Positions 43,111-52,058 of a stretch of DNA of 64,000 nucleotides are shown here, piece by piece (the stretch's first letter is position 1; every line of letters starts with the position of its first letter). The DNA is from Brevibacillus centrosporus. GTDB lineage: Bacteria > Bacillota > Bacilli > Brevibacillales > Brevibacillaceae. Position numbers and translations under genes: made by a program. The DNA is taken from positions 42,851-106,850 of the forward strand of contig NZ_RHHP01000051.1 of the NCBI RefSeq assembly GCF_003710815.1, written 5' to 3'. The notes under the pieces were generated by a model. The model was not told the DNA's origin. It ran no database searches and worked only from the letters and a program-made list of their open reading frames with translations.

Positions 43111-44020
43111 CCGCAAGACCAAGAAAAGCTTTAAATCCGGCTTCGTCTCTATTGTGGGACGGCCGAATGTTGGAAAATCGACACTGCTGAACCATGTGGT
43201 AGGTCATAAAATCGCTATCATGTCCAATAAGCCGCAGACAACACGCAACAAAATTACGGCTGTCCATACGACAGAGGATGGGCAGATCATCTTCCTCGAT
43301 ACACCAGGGATTCACAAGCCGCAGTCGAAATTGGGCAACTACATGGTGACCGTAGCGGAAAATACGCTGAACGAAGTTGATCTCGTTTTGTTTGTTGTGG
43401 ATGCGACGGAGAAACGCGGGGCGGGAGATGAGTATATCATCGAGCGTCTGAAACAGGTAAAAACACCAGTCTTCCTCGTCATCAACAAGATCGACAAGGT
43501 ACATCCGGAAGCGCTTCTGCCGATCATCGACGACTATCGCAAGCTTTATGATTTCAAGCAGATCGTGCCGATTTCCGCTCTCGAAGGCAACAATACCAAT
43601 TCTTTGATGCAAGCTATCATGGGCGAGATGGAAGAAGGTCCGATGTTCTACCCAGCTGATCAGGTGACGGATCATCCCGAGCGCTTTGTAGCAGCTGAGC
43701 TGATTCGTGAAAAGGTACTACACTTGACGAGGGAAGAGGTACCGCACTCGATCGCTGTCGTGATTGAGGAAATGAAGCGTGGGGAAAACGGCAAGACTTT
43801 GTACATCTACGCAGCTATCTACGTAGAACGTGATTCCCAGCGAGGTATCCTCATCGGCGAAAAAGGTCAAATGCTCAAAGAGATCGGGCGCCGTGCGCGC
43901 AAGGACATTGAGCGGCTAATGGGGGACCAGGTCTTCTTGGAGCTGTGGATCAAGGTGAAGAAGGACTGGCGAAACCAGGAGCGGATGCTGCGCAATTTCG
44001 GTTTTTACAACGAAGAATAG
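43103..44020 (+). CDS. era: GTPase Era
   Basis: 305-residue ribosome-biogenesis GTPase that binds the 3' end of 16S rRNA. The G domain has GRPNVGKST (G1), DTPGIHKP (G3), NKIDKV (G4) and SALEG (G5); the C-terminal KH domain has RGILIGEKGQMLKEIGRRAR. GTG 43103 is 6 bases after AAGGAGG; the frame continues upstream inside cdd but has no site there. Coupled to cdd by overlap. Confidence 0.96.
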   Translation: MDNRKTKKSFKSGFVSIVGRPNVGKSTLLNHVVGHKIAIMSNKPQTTRNKITAVHTTEDGQIIFLDTPGIHKPQSKLGNYMVTVAENTLNEVDLVLFVVDATEKRGAGDEYIIERLKQVKTPVFLVINKIDKVHPEALLPIIDDYRKLYDFKQIVPISALEGNNTNSLMQAIMGEMEEGPMFYPADQVTDHPERFVAAELIREKVLHLTREEVPHSIAVVIEEMKRGENGKTLYIYAAIYVERDSQRGILIGEKGQMLKEIGRRARKDIERLMGDQVFLELWIKVKKDWRNQERMLRNFGFYNEE

Positions 44021-44123
44021 GACGAGCTTTATACGTGTTAATTTTTCCAAGGCATAGAAAAACGGGCTAAGGTGATTCTAAGAAGGAAGTGGATAGACCC
44101 GATATAGGAAAGGATGATGCTCC

Positions 44124-44279
44124 ATGCTTCGTGACTTTTCTTGGAGAGTTTTCGCTTCAACCGGTGACATCCATGCGTACCTTCTCTACCGGGATCACCA
44201 TCAAACGGATGGTGCTGTCGAGGAGGCCTCCTTTGATCTCGCCCAGGAAGAATTGGGTGACTCGCAGGCATGCTTGTAA
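44124..44279 (+). CDS. yqzL: YqzL-family small protein
   Basis: 51 residues: starts MLRDFSWRVFASTGDIHAYLLY and continues with an acidic tail. The TGDIxAYLLY segment is characteristic of YqzL, found between era and recO in Bacillus. The ATG is preceded by AAAGGATGATG. The stop codon lies inside the recO gene (10-base overlap), which indicates coupling. Function unknown. Confidence 0.85.
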   Translation: MLRDFSWRVFASTGDIHAYLLYRDHHQTDGAVEEASFDLAQEELGDSQACL

Positions 44280-45043
44280 AGTGGGAAGGAATTGTCATCC
44301 GTAGTGTGGACTATGGCGAGTCCAGCAAAGTGGTGACGTTGTTTACCCGGGAGAACGGCAAGCTGGGTCTGATGGCGCGCGGAGCCAAAAAGACCAAGAG
44401 CCGACTGGCAGCCGTCTCCCAATTGTTTTCACATGGGTACTATCTATGCAAAGCTGGACCCGGTACAGGTATGCCTGATCTCTCGCAGGGAGACATCATG
44501 GAATCGTTCCGGGACCTGCGGCAAAGCCTGGGTGCGACGGCTTATGCCGCGTACATAGCAGAGCTGTTGGATCGACTGACACATGAGCGAGAGCCCAATC
44601 CGTATCTGTTTCAGCTGCTTCTCCATACATTTCGATATTTGGACGAAGGGCGGGATGCGGAGATCCTCTGTCGCATCTTTGAAACGAAGATGCTGATCGT
44701 GGCAGGGATCTCGCCACAACTTTCCGCGTGTGCAAACTGTGGTGCGCAGAGGGAGCCTTATGCGATCAGTGTCTCGCAAGGAGGCCTTTTGTGCCCTGTT
44801 TGCCTGCCTGCAGATCCATATGCGTTAGCGGTGACACCCTCGACCTGGAAGCTGCTGCGGCTGTTTCAGGTTTTTGATTTGGAGCGGCTGGGGGATATCG
44901 AAGTGAAGCCTGCGACGCGCAATCAGCTCAAGCATGTACTGCGCAGCTTTATGGATGAGCATCTCGATCTTCGCCTGAAAAGTCGTTCGTTTCTGGAACA
45001 ACTGGAGCGGATGGAACGGCTGCCGATGAAAGACAGCGAGTAA
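44270..45043 (+). CDS. recO: DNA repair protein RecO
   Basis: 257-residue mediator that loads RecA with RecR and anneals DNA. The N-terminal OB fold shows KWEGIVIRSVDYGESSKVVTLFTRENGKLGLMARGAKK; a zinc-binding site CANC ... CPVC lies near residues 152-180. It starts inside yqzL. The stop codon overlaps the -35 of the glyQS promoter region directly downstream. Confidence 0.95.
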   Translation: MLVKWEGIVIRSVDYGESSKVVTLFTRENGKLGLMARGAKKTKSRLAAVSQLFSHGYYLCKAGPGTGMPDLSQGDIMESFRDLRQSLGATAYAAYIAELLDRLTHEREPNPYLFQLLLHTFRYLDEGRDAEILCRIFETKMLIVAGISPQLSACANCGAQREPYAISVSQGGLLCPVCLPADPYALAVTPSTWKLLRLFQVFDLERLGDIEVKPATRNQLKHVLRSFMDEHLDLRLKSRSFLEQLERMERLPMKDSE

Positions 45044-45072
45044 TTGACATCCGTTTGTCTTTTCGTTATGAT
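45044..45072 (+). promoter_or_regulatory. Sigma-A promoter of glyQS
   Basis: Perfect TTGACA (45044-45049), 17-base spacer, TATGAT (45067-45072), beginning right after the recO stop codon. Confidence 0.9.
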
Positions 45073-45079
45073 AATTACC

Positions 45080-45312
45080 AAACTTGATACCGAATGTTGC
45101 CATGAAGGAAAAGAGTAGTCGGCCGCTGGATGTGTTAGCGAACCGGGGATAGTGTAAGCCCGGTCACCAAGCTGATGAAGGGCGTTCTGGAGCAATGCAT
45201 AATCCAAGGTGGGCGGAAGCTTTTTTCGCCAAGTAGGGTGGAACCGCGAGAATCCTCTCGTCCCTACACTGTCGCAAGTAGACGGTGTAGGCGACGAGGG
45301 GTTTTTATTATT
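45080..45312 (+). promoter_or_regulatory. T-box leader (glycine, glyQS)
   Basis: The leader has the T-box sequence AAGTAGGGTGGAACCGCG (45231-45248), an antiterminator/terminator choice and a long stem I region starting near 45107. The TGGA in the T-box bulge would pair with a UCCA tRNA end, as expected for glycine tRNA. Uncharged tRNA-Gly should stabilise the antiterminator and turn on glyQS. The specifier codon was not resolved by eye. Confidence 0.95.
45254..45306 (+). terminator. T-box terminator
   Basis: CCTCTCGTCCCTACACTGTC (from 45254) pairs with GACGGTGTAGGCGACGAGGG (from 45281), with one bulge, followed by TTTTT. This is the off-state terminator of the glyQS leader. Confidence 0.92.
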
Positions 45313-45327
45313 TGAGGAGGAAAGAGC

Positions 45328-46248
45328 ATGAAGATGACGTTTCAAGACATCATTTTGACGCTGCAAAACTTTTGGGCAAAACAAAATTGCCTGATCGTAC
45401 AGCCGTATGACGTAGAAAAAGGGGCAGGTACGCTCAATCCTATGACATTCCTGCGCTCCATCGGTCCTGAGCCGTGGAACGTAGCTTACGTAGAGCCTTC
45501 CCGTCGCCCGGCAGACGGACGTTACGGAGAAAACCCAAACCGTCTGTACCAGCATCATCAATTCCAAGTGATCATGAAGCCGTCGCCTGACAACATCCAG
45601 GAGCTGTACCTGGACAGCTTGCGCCAGCTGGGCATTGAGCCATTGGAGCACGACATTCGCTTCGTAGAAGACAACTGGGAGCATCCTGGCCTTGGCGCAT
45701 GGGGCCTCGGTTGGGAAGTATGGCTCGATGGGATGGAGATCACCCAGTTTACGTACTTCCAGCAGGTGGGCGGTCTGGAGTGCAAACCGGTAGCCGTCGA
45801 GTTGACTTACGGACTGGAGCGCCTTGCTTCCTACATTCAAGAAAAAGAAAACGTGTTCGACCTGGAATGGGTGAACGGCTACACCTATGGTGACGTGTTC
45901 CTTCAGCCGGAATACGAGCATTCCAAATATACCTTTGAGCTGTCTGACGTGGACATGCTGTTCAATCTGTACAACACCTATGAAGCTGAAGCCAAGCGTC
46001 TCATGAAAGAACGCCTGGTTTATCCAGCTTACGATTACGTGCTGAAATGCTCTCATACCTTTAACCTTCTGGATGCGCGAGGCGTTATCTCCGTGACCGA
46101 GCGTGCAGGCTACATCGCTCGTGTACGCAACCTATCTCGTGAAGTGGCACAGACCTACTACGCCGAGCGTGAAAGACTGGGCTTCCCGCTTTTGCAAAAA
46201 GGAAACAATGGTGCGGTTGTGGAGAAGGGAGAGAATTCGAATGAGTAA
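45328..46248 (+). CDS. glyQ: Glycyl-tRNA synthetase alpha subunit
   Basis: 306-residue catalytic subunit of the bacterial alpha2beta2 glycyl-tRNA synthetase. It starts with FQDIILTLQNFWAKQNCLI, and shows GAGTLNPMTFLRSIGPEPW and LGWEVWLDGMEITQFTYFQQ, class II active-site motifs of this type. The ATG follows GAGGAGGAAAG. It overlaps glyS by 8 bases. Confidence 0.97.
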   Translation: MKMTFQDIILTLQNFWAKQNCLIVQPYDVEKGAGTLNPMTFLRSIGPEPWNVAYVEPSRRPADGRYGENPNRLYQHHQFQVIMKPSPDNIQELYLDSLRQLGIEPLEHDIRFVEDNWEHPGLGAWGLGWEVWLDGMEITQFTYFQQVGGLECKPVAVELTYGLERLASYIQEKENVFDLEWVNGYTYGDVFLQPEYEHSKYTFELSDVDMLFNLYNTYEAEAKRLMKERLVYPAYDYVLKCSHTFNLLDARGVISVTERAGYIARVRNLSREVAQTYYAERERLGFPLLQKGNNGAVVEKGENSNE

Positions 46249-48310
46249 GCGCGATTTGCTTTTGGAAGTCGGTCTCGAAGAAATGCCTGCTCGCTTCGTC
46301 GCTTTGGCAGCAGCGCAGTTGAAAGAAAAAGTGGAAAAATGGTTGGCAGCAGAGCGTATCCCCTTTGATCAAATCATCTCGATGGAATCGCCGCGTCGTT
46401 TTGCTGTATTGATCCATGGCCTTGCAGAAAAGCAGCCAGATCGCAATGACGAAGCGAAAGGTCCTGCACGCAAGATCGCCCAGGATGAAGCCGGGAACTG
46501 GTCGAAAGCGGCACTGGGCTTTGCCCGCAGCAACGGAGTAGAACCAGATCAATTGTACTTCAAAGACGTGAATGGCGTGGAATACGTGCATGCGCGCAAA
46601 TCAGAAGCAGGAAAAGAAACCAAGACGCTTCTGCCGCAGCTCGCAGACGTCATTGCCGGGATGAACTTTCCGAAAAATATGCGCTGGGGCGCAAACGATC
46701 TGAAATACGTTCGTCCGATTCGCTGGATGGTAGCATTGTTTGGGGAAGAGGTCATTGAATTGGAGATTGCTGGTGTAAAAAGCGGCCGAATCTCCCGTGG
46801 TCACCGTTTCCTAGGCACAGATGTTGAAATCAACTCGCCTGCTGAATATGCAAGCAAGCTCGCTGAACAGCATGTAATGGTCAATCCGGAAGAGCGCCGT
46901 GCCACGATCGTGGAGCAGATTCGCCGGATGGAACAGGAAAATGGCTGGAAAATCCCGATGGACGAAGGGCTGCTGGACGAGGTCGTGCATCTGGTTGAGT
47001 ATCCTACTGCCCTGTACGGAACATTTGAAGAAGAGTTCCTGACGATCCCGCGCGAGGTTCTGGTAACCTCCATGCGTGAGCACCAGCGCTACTTCCCTGT
47101 GGAAAACGCACAAGGCCAACTGTTGAACCACTTCGTAACGGTACGCAACGGTGATAGCCGTGCGCTGGAAAACGTAGCAAAAGGAAATGAAAAGGTGCTT
47201 CGTGCACGTCTCTCTGATGCTCGCTTCTTCTATGTAGAAGACCAAAAGCTCCCGATTGAAAACTGCCTAAAACGTCTGGAAACCATCGTTTTCCACGAAG
47301 AGCTGGGAACGATCGGAGACAAAGTACGCCGTGTTCGCAAAACGGCTGCTCAAATCGCAGAAAAGCTGGGTGTGAGTCAGGAAGAGGCAAAGCAAGTCGA
47401 TCGAATCGCAGAAATAGCCAAATTCGACCTGGTGACCAACATGGTTGGCGAGTTCCCTGAGCTGCAAGGTATTATGGGTGAAGACTACGCCCGCAAAGCA
47501 GGGGAAAACGAGATCGTTGCTGGCGGTGTATTTGAGCACTACCTGCCGCGCTTCGCAGGTGACCTGACGCCGAAATCCGCGCAAGGAGCGATTGTGAGCC
47601 TGGCGGATAAGCTGGACACGATCATCGGGATCTTCTCCATCGGCATCGTGCCGACTGGTTCTCAAGACCCATACGGATTGCGCCGAATGGCAGCAGGTAT
47701 CGTTACCATTTTGCTGGAGCGAGGCTGGCAGCTTTCATTGGATCAGCTATGGGATGCAACTCTCGAGACGTATGCAGCTCAAGGTGTGAACAAGCGCACG
47801 GTTGAAGAAGTGAAGAAGGATCTGGTCGACTTCTTTGGCCTTCGTTTGAAAAACGTTCTGCAAGAAAACGGCGTGCGCTACGATGTAGTCGATGCTGTCC
47901 TGTCTGCGGACCTGTCCTATGTGCCAGAAATTTTGGCAAAAGCAAAAGCGCTGATGACAGCTGTAAGTGACGAGGAGTTCAAGCTCATCGTGGAGCAGTT
48001 CAACCGTGTAAACAATCTGGCGCAAAAAGCCGAAGCGGATCAAGTAGACGAAGCTTTGTTTGTGGAGGACGTGGAGCGTGGCTTGTATCAGGCGTACCTG
48101 TCCGTACAACAGGAAGTAGCGGGTCTGAAAGATCAGGAGAAGGCACTGGCAACGCTGGCAATCCTGCGCGAGCCGATCAAGGCGTTCTTCGATAAAGTCA
48201 TGGTCATGGCGGAGGATCAAGCGGTGCGGGCAAACAGACTGGGCTTGCTGCTGCGTCTCTCTCGACTCATTTTCGCTTATGCTGATTTTTCCAAGCTTGT
48301 ATTTGCCTAA
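46241..48310 (+). CDS. glyS: Glycyl-tRNA synthetase beta subunit
   Basis: 689 residues. The start MSKRDLLLEVGLEEMPARFV is conserved, with later GMNFPKNMRWG, REVLVTSMREHQRYFPV and an HD-like region; the C-terminal DALR-type anticodon-binding domain closes it. The ATG at 46241 is preceded by GGAGAAGGGAGAG; the frame extends upstream within glyQ but that part is an overlap shadow. A terminator follows. Confidence 0.97.
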   Translation: MSKRDLLLEVGLEEMPARFVALAAAQLKEKVEKWLAAERIPFDQIISMESPRRFAVLIHGLAEKQPDRNDEAKGPARKIAQDEAGNWSKAALGFARSNGVEPDQLYFKDVNGVEYVHARKSEAGKETKTLLPQLADVIAGMNFPKNMRWGANDLKYVRPIRWMVALFGEEVIELEIAGVKSGRISRGHRFLGTDVEINSPAEYASKLAEQHVMVNPEERRATIVEQIRRMEQENGWKIPMDEGLLDEVVHLVEYPTALYGTFEEEFLTIPREVLVTSMREHQRYFPVENAQGQLLNHFVTVRNGDSRALENVAKGNEKVLRARLSDARFFYVEDQKLPIENCLKRLETIVFHEELGTIGDKVRRVRKTAAQIAEKLGVSQEEAKQVDRIAEIAKFDLVTNMVGEFPELQGIMGEDYARKAGENEIVAGGVFEHYLPRFAGDLTPKSAQGAIVSLADKLDTIIGIFSIGIVPTGSQDPYGLRRMAAGIVTILLERGWQLSLDQLWDATLETYAAQGVNKRTVEEVKKDLVDFFGLRLKNVLQENGVRYDVVDAVLSADLSYVPEILAKAKALMTAVSDEEFKLIVEQFNRVNNLAQKAEADQVDEALFVEDVERGLYQAYLSVQQEVAGLKDQEKALATLAILREPIKAFFDKVMVMAEDQAVRANRLGLLLRLSRLIFAYADFSKLVFA

Positions 48311-48351
48311 GAAAAAAGATATTTCTTACTAGAAATAGAGTGAGAATCACC

Positions 48352-48390
48352 GGGTGCCTTCGTCCATATACTGGCGGAGGTACCTTTTTT
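48352..48390 (+). terminator. Terminator after glyS
   Basis: GGGTGCCTTC pairs with GGAGGTACC using G-U pairs, followed by six T. Confidence 0.8.
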
Positions 48391-48463
48391 CCATGCGAAA
48401 GAAGGAATATCCGGTCGAATAGAGTAATACTAGGAAGAGGTAAACAGACGTAAACCGGGGTGA

Positions 48464-49108
48464 TTGGTCATCGAGCTCACCAAACGACAAGAGCAAATCT
48501 TACAGATAGTGAAGGATGAAGGTCCGATTACAGGCGAGCATATCGCAGATCGATTGAATCTGACCCGTGCGACGCTGCGGCCCGATCTTTCCATCCTCAC
48601 CATGTCAGGTTATTTAGAAGCCAGGCCTCGGGTCGGGTATTTTTATGCGGGGAGACCAGCCAGCTCGGTCATAAGTGAACGGCTTCACAAGCTTCTCGTC
48701 AATGATTACAAGGCGGTTCCCATCGTTGTGTCCGAATCAGCCTCTGCATACGATGCGATCGTAACGCTTTTTCTCGAGGACGTAGGGACGTTGTTTGTCG
48801 TGAATCAGAAGGGCTACCTGGCAGGTGTCATCTCCAGAAAAGACTTGCTGCGTGCCTCTCTTGGCAACAAGACGCTGGAGGATGTACCGGTCAGCATCAT
48901 CATGTCACGAATGCCCAATATCATCACCTGTGCTCCTGAGGAAACACTGTATGCAGCAGCCAAAAAGCTGATCGACTTCCAGATTGATTCCCTGCCAGTG
49001 GTTCGTCCCAGCGAGGATGACCCCAAATTCATGGAGCTGACAGGTAGAGTCACGAAGACAACGATCGCCAAAGCGTTTGTAGAATTGGGCAGCGAACCGA
49101 AAGTGTAG
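48464..49108 (+). CDS. ccpN: Transcriptional repressor CcpN (HTH plus CBS pair)
   Basis: 214 residues. A winged HTH (KRQEQILQIVKDEGPITGEHIADRLNLTRATLRPDLSIL, residues ~6-50) leads to two CBS domains (about 75-135 and 140-200). The family represses gluconeogenic genes (gapB, pckA) during glycolytic growth and senses ATP/ADP. The only available start is TTG 48464 with the GGGGTGA site almost touching it, an unusual spacing. It is next to yqfL, its usual genetic partner. Confidence 0.93.
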   Translation: MVIELTKRQEQILQIVKDEGPITGEHIADRLNLTRATLRPDLSILTMSGYLEARPRVGYFYAGRPASSVISERLHKLLVNDYKAVPIVVSESASAYDAIVTLFLEDVGTLFVVNQKGYLAGVISRKDLLRASLGNKTLEDVPVSIIMSRMPNIITCAPEETLYAAAKKLIDFQIDSLPVVRPSEDDPKFMELTGRVTKTTIAKAFVELGSEPKV

Positions 49109-49119
49109 GAGGAGAAGCA

Positions 49120-49956
49120 ATGCAAGGAAATCAACAAGGACAGCTCATCTACGTAGTTTCAGACTCGATCGGTGAAACCGCCGAGCTTGTTGTTCGCGCT
49201 GGTGCTAGTCAGTTTGACCGTTTTTTGATTGATGTACAGAAGTATCCCTACATAGAAGATAAAGAATCCATCGACGAGATCATTGCTTCCGCAAAAGAGT
49301 CCAAAGCAATGATCGTTTTTACGCTAGTCATTCCCGAGCTGAATGCCTACATTACGAAGCAAGCGGCTCTGCACGGAATCCCAGCCATTGATGTCATGGG
49401 GCCACTCATGCATACGCTGCAAAGCATGCTGAAAGAGCCGCCAACAGGCAAGCCTGGACTGGTTCGGCGTTTGGACGAGGAGTATTTCCGCAAAGTGGAC
49501 GCGATTGAATTTGCCGTGAAATACGATGACGGACGTGACCCGCGTGGATTGCTTCGTGCTGACGTTGTTTTGATCGGGGTCTCCCGCACATCGAAAACAC
49601 CGCTTTCTATGTACTTGGCCAACAAGCGGCTGAAAGTGGCAAATGTGCCGCTGGTTCCTGAAGTGGAGCCGCCAGAGGAGCTGTTCCAATTGCCTCCTGA
49701 GCGCTGTATTGGGCTGACGATCAATCCAGAGCAGCTGAACGGCATCCGTACCGAGCGGCTGAAAGCGCTGGGTTTGACGTCACAAGCGAATTACGCAAAT
49801 CTGGATAGGATCGCGGAAGAACTTGCTTATTCGAACAAAATTATTGAACGCTTAGGCTGCCCGGTCATCGATGTTTCGAAAAAGGCAGTGGAAGAGACGG
49901 CCAACATCATTCTGGAGATGATTCGCAAAAACAACCTCCGGAACGAAAAGAAATAG
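49120..49956 (+). CDS. yqfL: Pyruvate, phosphate dikinase regulatory protein (YqfL)
   Basis: 278-residue bifunctional Ser/Thr kinase/phosphorylase of the DUF299 family. It has VVSDSIGETAELVVRAG at the N-terminus and the P-loop-like GVSRTSKTPLSMYLANK. In Bacillus it modulates CcpN-dependent repression; elsewhere it controls PPDK. The ATG follows TAGGAGGAG. The gene ends before a 200-base non-coding gap in which yqxD would be expected. Confidence 0.93.
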   Translation: MQGNQQGQLIYVVSDSIGETAELVVRAGASQFDRFLIDVQKYPYIEDKESIDEIIASAKESKAMIVFTLVIPELNAYITKQAALHGIPAIDVMGPLMHTLQSMLKEPPTGKPGLVRRLDEEYFRKVDAIEFAVKYDDGRDPRGLLRADVVLIGVSRTSKTPLSMYLANKRLKVANVPLVPEVEPPEELFQLPPERCIGLTINPEQLNGIRTERLKALGLTSQANYANLDRIAEELAYSNKIIERLGCPVIDVSKKAVEETANIILEMIRKNNLRNEKK

Positions 49957-49961
49957 GCCAA

Positions 49962-49984
49962 AAGAAGGAAAATGGCGGTTTTTG
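49962..49984 (+). repeat. Direct repeat copy 1 (yqfL-dnaG gap)
   Basis: AAGAAGGAAAATGGCG plus GTTTTTG. It matches copy 2 at 50087-50109 at 20 of 23 positions, 125 bases apart. Confidence 0.7.
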
Positions 49985-50035
49985 TAGAAAACGAGTAGGG
50001 CAGGAATCACGATCTTGCCTTGTGACGAGCGTTTA

Positions 50036-50064
50036 TTGCATGCGGAAATGTGGAAAAGTAGAAA
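50036..50064 (+). promoter_or_regulatory. Possible promoter of dnaG-sigA
   Basis: TTGCAT (50036-50041), 17-base spacer, TAGAAA (50059-50064), about 95 bases before dnaG. Moderate match. Confidence 0.4.
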
Positions 50065-50086
50065 TGAAGAAAAGAAGTGCGATCAC

Positions 50087-50109
50087 AAGAAGGAAAATGA
50101 CGAATTTTG
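50087..50109 (+). repeat. Direct repeat copy 2 (yqfL-dnaG gap)
   Basis: AAGAAGGAAAATGACG plus AATTTTG, the partner of copy 1. AGGAAAAT (50091-50098) with GACGAACTA (50109-50117) also looks loosely like a sigma-H promoter. Confidence 0.7.
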
Positions 50110-50158
50110 ACGAACTAAATAATCTCGTCGTTCGATTCTCCTGAAAAGGTGGATAGTG

Positions 50159-52024
50159 ATGGCTGGTCACACTTCTGATGAGTTTGTTAACCAAGTGCGT
50201 GCCGCTGTCGACATCGTAGACGTTGTAGGAGAGTATGTACAGCTGAGAAAAAGCGGTCGTGCCTTTCTCGGTCTATGTCCATTTCACTCTGAGAAGAGTC
50301 CTTCCTTTAACGTGAATGCGGAGCGACAGTTTTTTCATTGCTTTGGCTGTGGAGCAGGTGGGGATGTTTTCTCCTTTCTGATGAAATTGGAGCAGCTGAC
50401 GTTCCCGGAGGCACTTCACAAACTGGCAGAACGTGCCGGAATCGATGTGCCCAAGCCGCCACAAGAAGAGGCATCTCCAGAAAAACGGGCGAAGCAAGCG
50501 ATGCTAGAAGCTCATGAGCTTGTTTCAAAGCTTTACCACTACGTACTGACGGAGACTCCCTATGGTGTGGAAGCAATGAAATACCTCACCAAACGAGGAA
50601 TGTCCAGTCAGACGTTAACCGAGTATCAAATTGGGTTTGCCCCGGATTCGTGGGATTTCGTGACACAGTTTTTAAAGAAACGGAGCTTCTCACAGGATTT
50701 GATGGTAGAAGCAGGCTTGCTTGCGAAAAGTGAGGCCGGAAAAGTGTTCGACCGTTTCCGTGGGCGGGTCATGTTTCCCATTCATGATTCACAGGGACAT
50801 GTCATCGGATTTGGTGGAAGACTATTGGACAACACGGGGCCCAGGTCGTCGCAACCCAAGTATTTGAATAGTCCGGAAAGCCTCCTGTTTAACAAAAGCG
50901 CCACCCTCTTCAATCTTCATCGGGCTCGCTCGACTATGCGCAAGCGAAAGCAGGCATTGCTGTTTGAAGGATATGTGGATGTGGTGTCAGCGTGGCAGGC
51001 GGGCTTTATGCAAGGTGTCGCCACGTTAGGAACAGCTCTGACCGAGCAGCAGGCCCGAATCCTACGGCGGAATGTGGAATCGGTAGTACTCTGCTATGAC
51101 GGAGATGCAGCAGGTCAGGAAGCAACAAGCAAGGCGATTCATGTTTTGCAGCAGGCGGGTTTGATCGTAAGGGTGGCTCCGCTCCCACAGGGGGTAGACC
51201 CGGATGATTACATTCGCCAGCATGGGGCCGAAGCGTTTTCTCAGCAAGTTTTGTTGCAGGCAATGCCAGTGACAGCGTTCCGACTGAAACATTTGCGGAG
51301 CCAGTACGTAATAAATGATGAGACAGATAAAACGCGCCTGATTGCAAAGGCGGTAGAAATCATCAACGAACTGGACAGCCCGGTAGAAAGGGACTTGTAT
51401 CAGCGGCAATTGGCAGAAGAATACTCCCTGACTCTCGGCGATTTAAAATGGGAGTCAAAACGCGCGTATAAACAGCAAAAAAGTGAGCGCCAAAGGGATA
51501 AAGTGTCGCCAGCATGGAATAATAGTATAAATAATGGCAAAGTTACGCTCGCGAAAACACTGCCACCCGCTTATCACACGGCTGAGCGCAAGCTGCTGTT
51601 TTACATGATGCGAAATGCAGAACTTGCCTTTCGCGTTCAGCAGGAATGCAACGCACACTTTCAAGTGGACGAACATGATGCGCTTTCAGCCTACCTGTAT
51701 GCTTACTATGCAGAGGGAAACACGGAAGACCCTGGAAAGTTTATACATTACGTGCAAGACGAATCGTTAAAGCAATTAGCCTCGGGATTGGCCATGATGG
51801 AGTATAAGGAAGACGTATCTGATTTAGAGATCGGCGACTACATCAAACAAGTGAATAACTACCCGAAGCGTGCCGAGTTGGAACGATTGCGCGAAGAGCA
51901 GCGGAGCTTACACCTCCAAGCGGCCGCAGCGGACAGCGAGGATGCGCGCAAACAACTGGAAATTCAAGCAGCCATCATAGGGATGAAGATTCTTGAATTG
52001 GAAAATGCTTTAAAAGAAGGGTAG
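50159..52024 (+). CDS. dnaG: DNA primase
   Basis: 621 residues. The N-terminal CHC2 zinc ribbon has Cys40, His43, Cys61 and Cys64 (CPFH ... HCFGCGAGG). The TOPRIM catalytic core includes FEGYVDVVSAWQAG and YDGDAAGQEA. The C-terminal helicase-binding part is helical. ATG 50159 lies 7 bases after AAAAGGTGG; an adjacent GTG (50156) is possible. It forms the dnaG-sigA unit. Confidence 0.97.
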   Translation: MAGHTSDEFVNQVRAAVDIVDVVGEYVQLRKSGRAFLGLCPFHSEKSPSFNVNAERQFFHCFGCGAGGDVFSFLMKLEQLTFPEALHKLAERAGIDVPKPPQEEASPEKRAKQAMLEAHELVSKLYHYVLTETPYGVEAMKYLTKRGMSSQTLTEYQIGFAPDSWDFVTQFLKKRSFSQDLMVEAGLLAKSEAGKVFDRFRGRVMFPIHDSQGHVIGFGGRLLDNTGPRSSQPKYLNSPESLLFNKSATLFNLHRARSTMRKRKQALLFEGYVDVVSAWQAGFMQGVATLGTALTEQQARILRRNVESVVLCYDGDAAGQEATSKAIHVLQQAGLIVRVAPLPQGVDPDDYIRQHGAEAFSQQVLLQAMPVTAFRLKHLRSQYVINDETDKTRLIAKAVEIINELDSPVERDLYQRQLAEEYSLTLGDLKWESKRAYKQQKSERQRDKVSPAWNNSINNGKVTLAKTLPPAYHTAERKLLFYMMRNAELAFRVQQECNAHFQVDEHDALSAYLYAYYAEGNTEDPGKFIHYVQDESLKQLASGLAMMEYKEDVSDLEIGDYIKQVNNYPKRAELERLREEQRSLHLQAAAADSEDARKQLEIQAAIIGMKILELENALKEG

Positions 52025-52058
52025 CATCAGATCATTCCCGGGGAAGGAGGGATAGTAG

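Noticed and set aside
46103..46240. N-terminal extension of GlyS inside glyQ
   Set aside because: The conserved GlyS start and ribosome site are at 46241; the extension is a frame shadow of glyQ.
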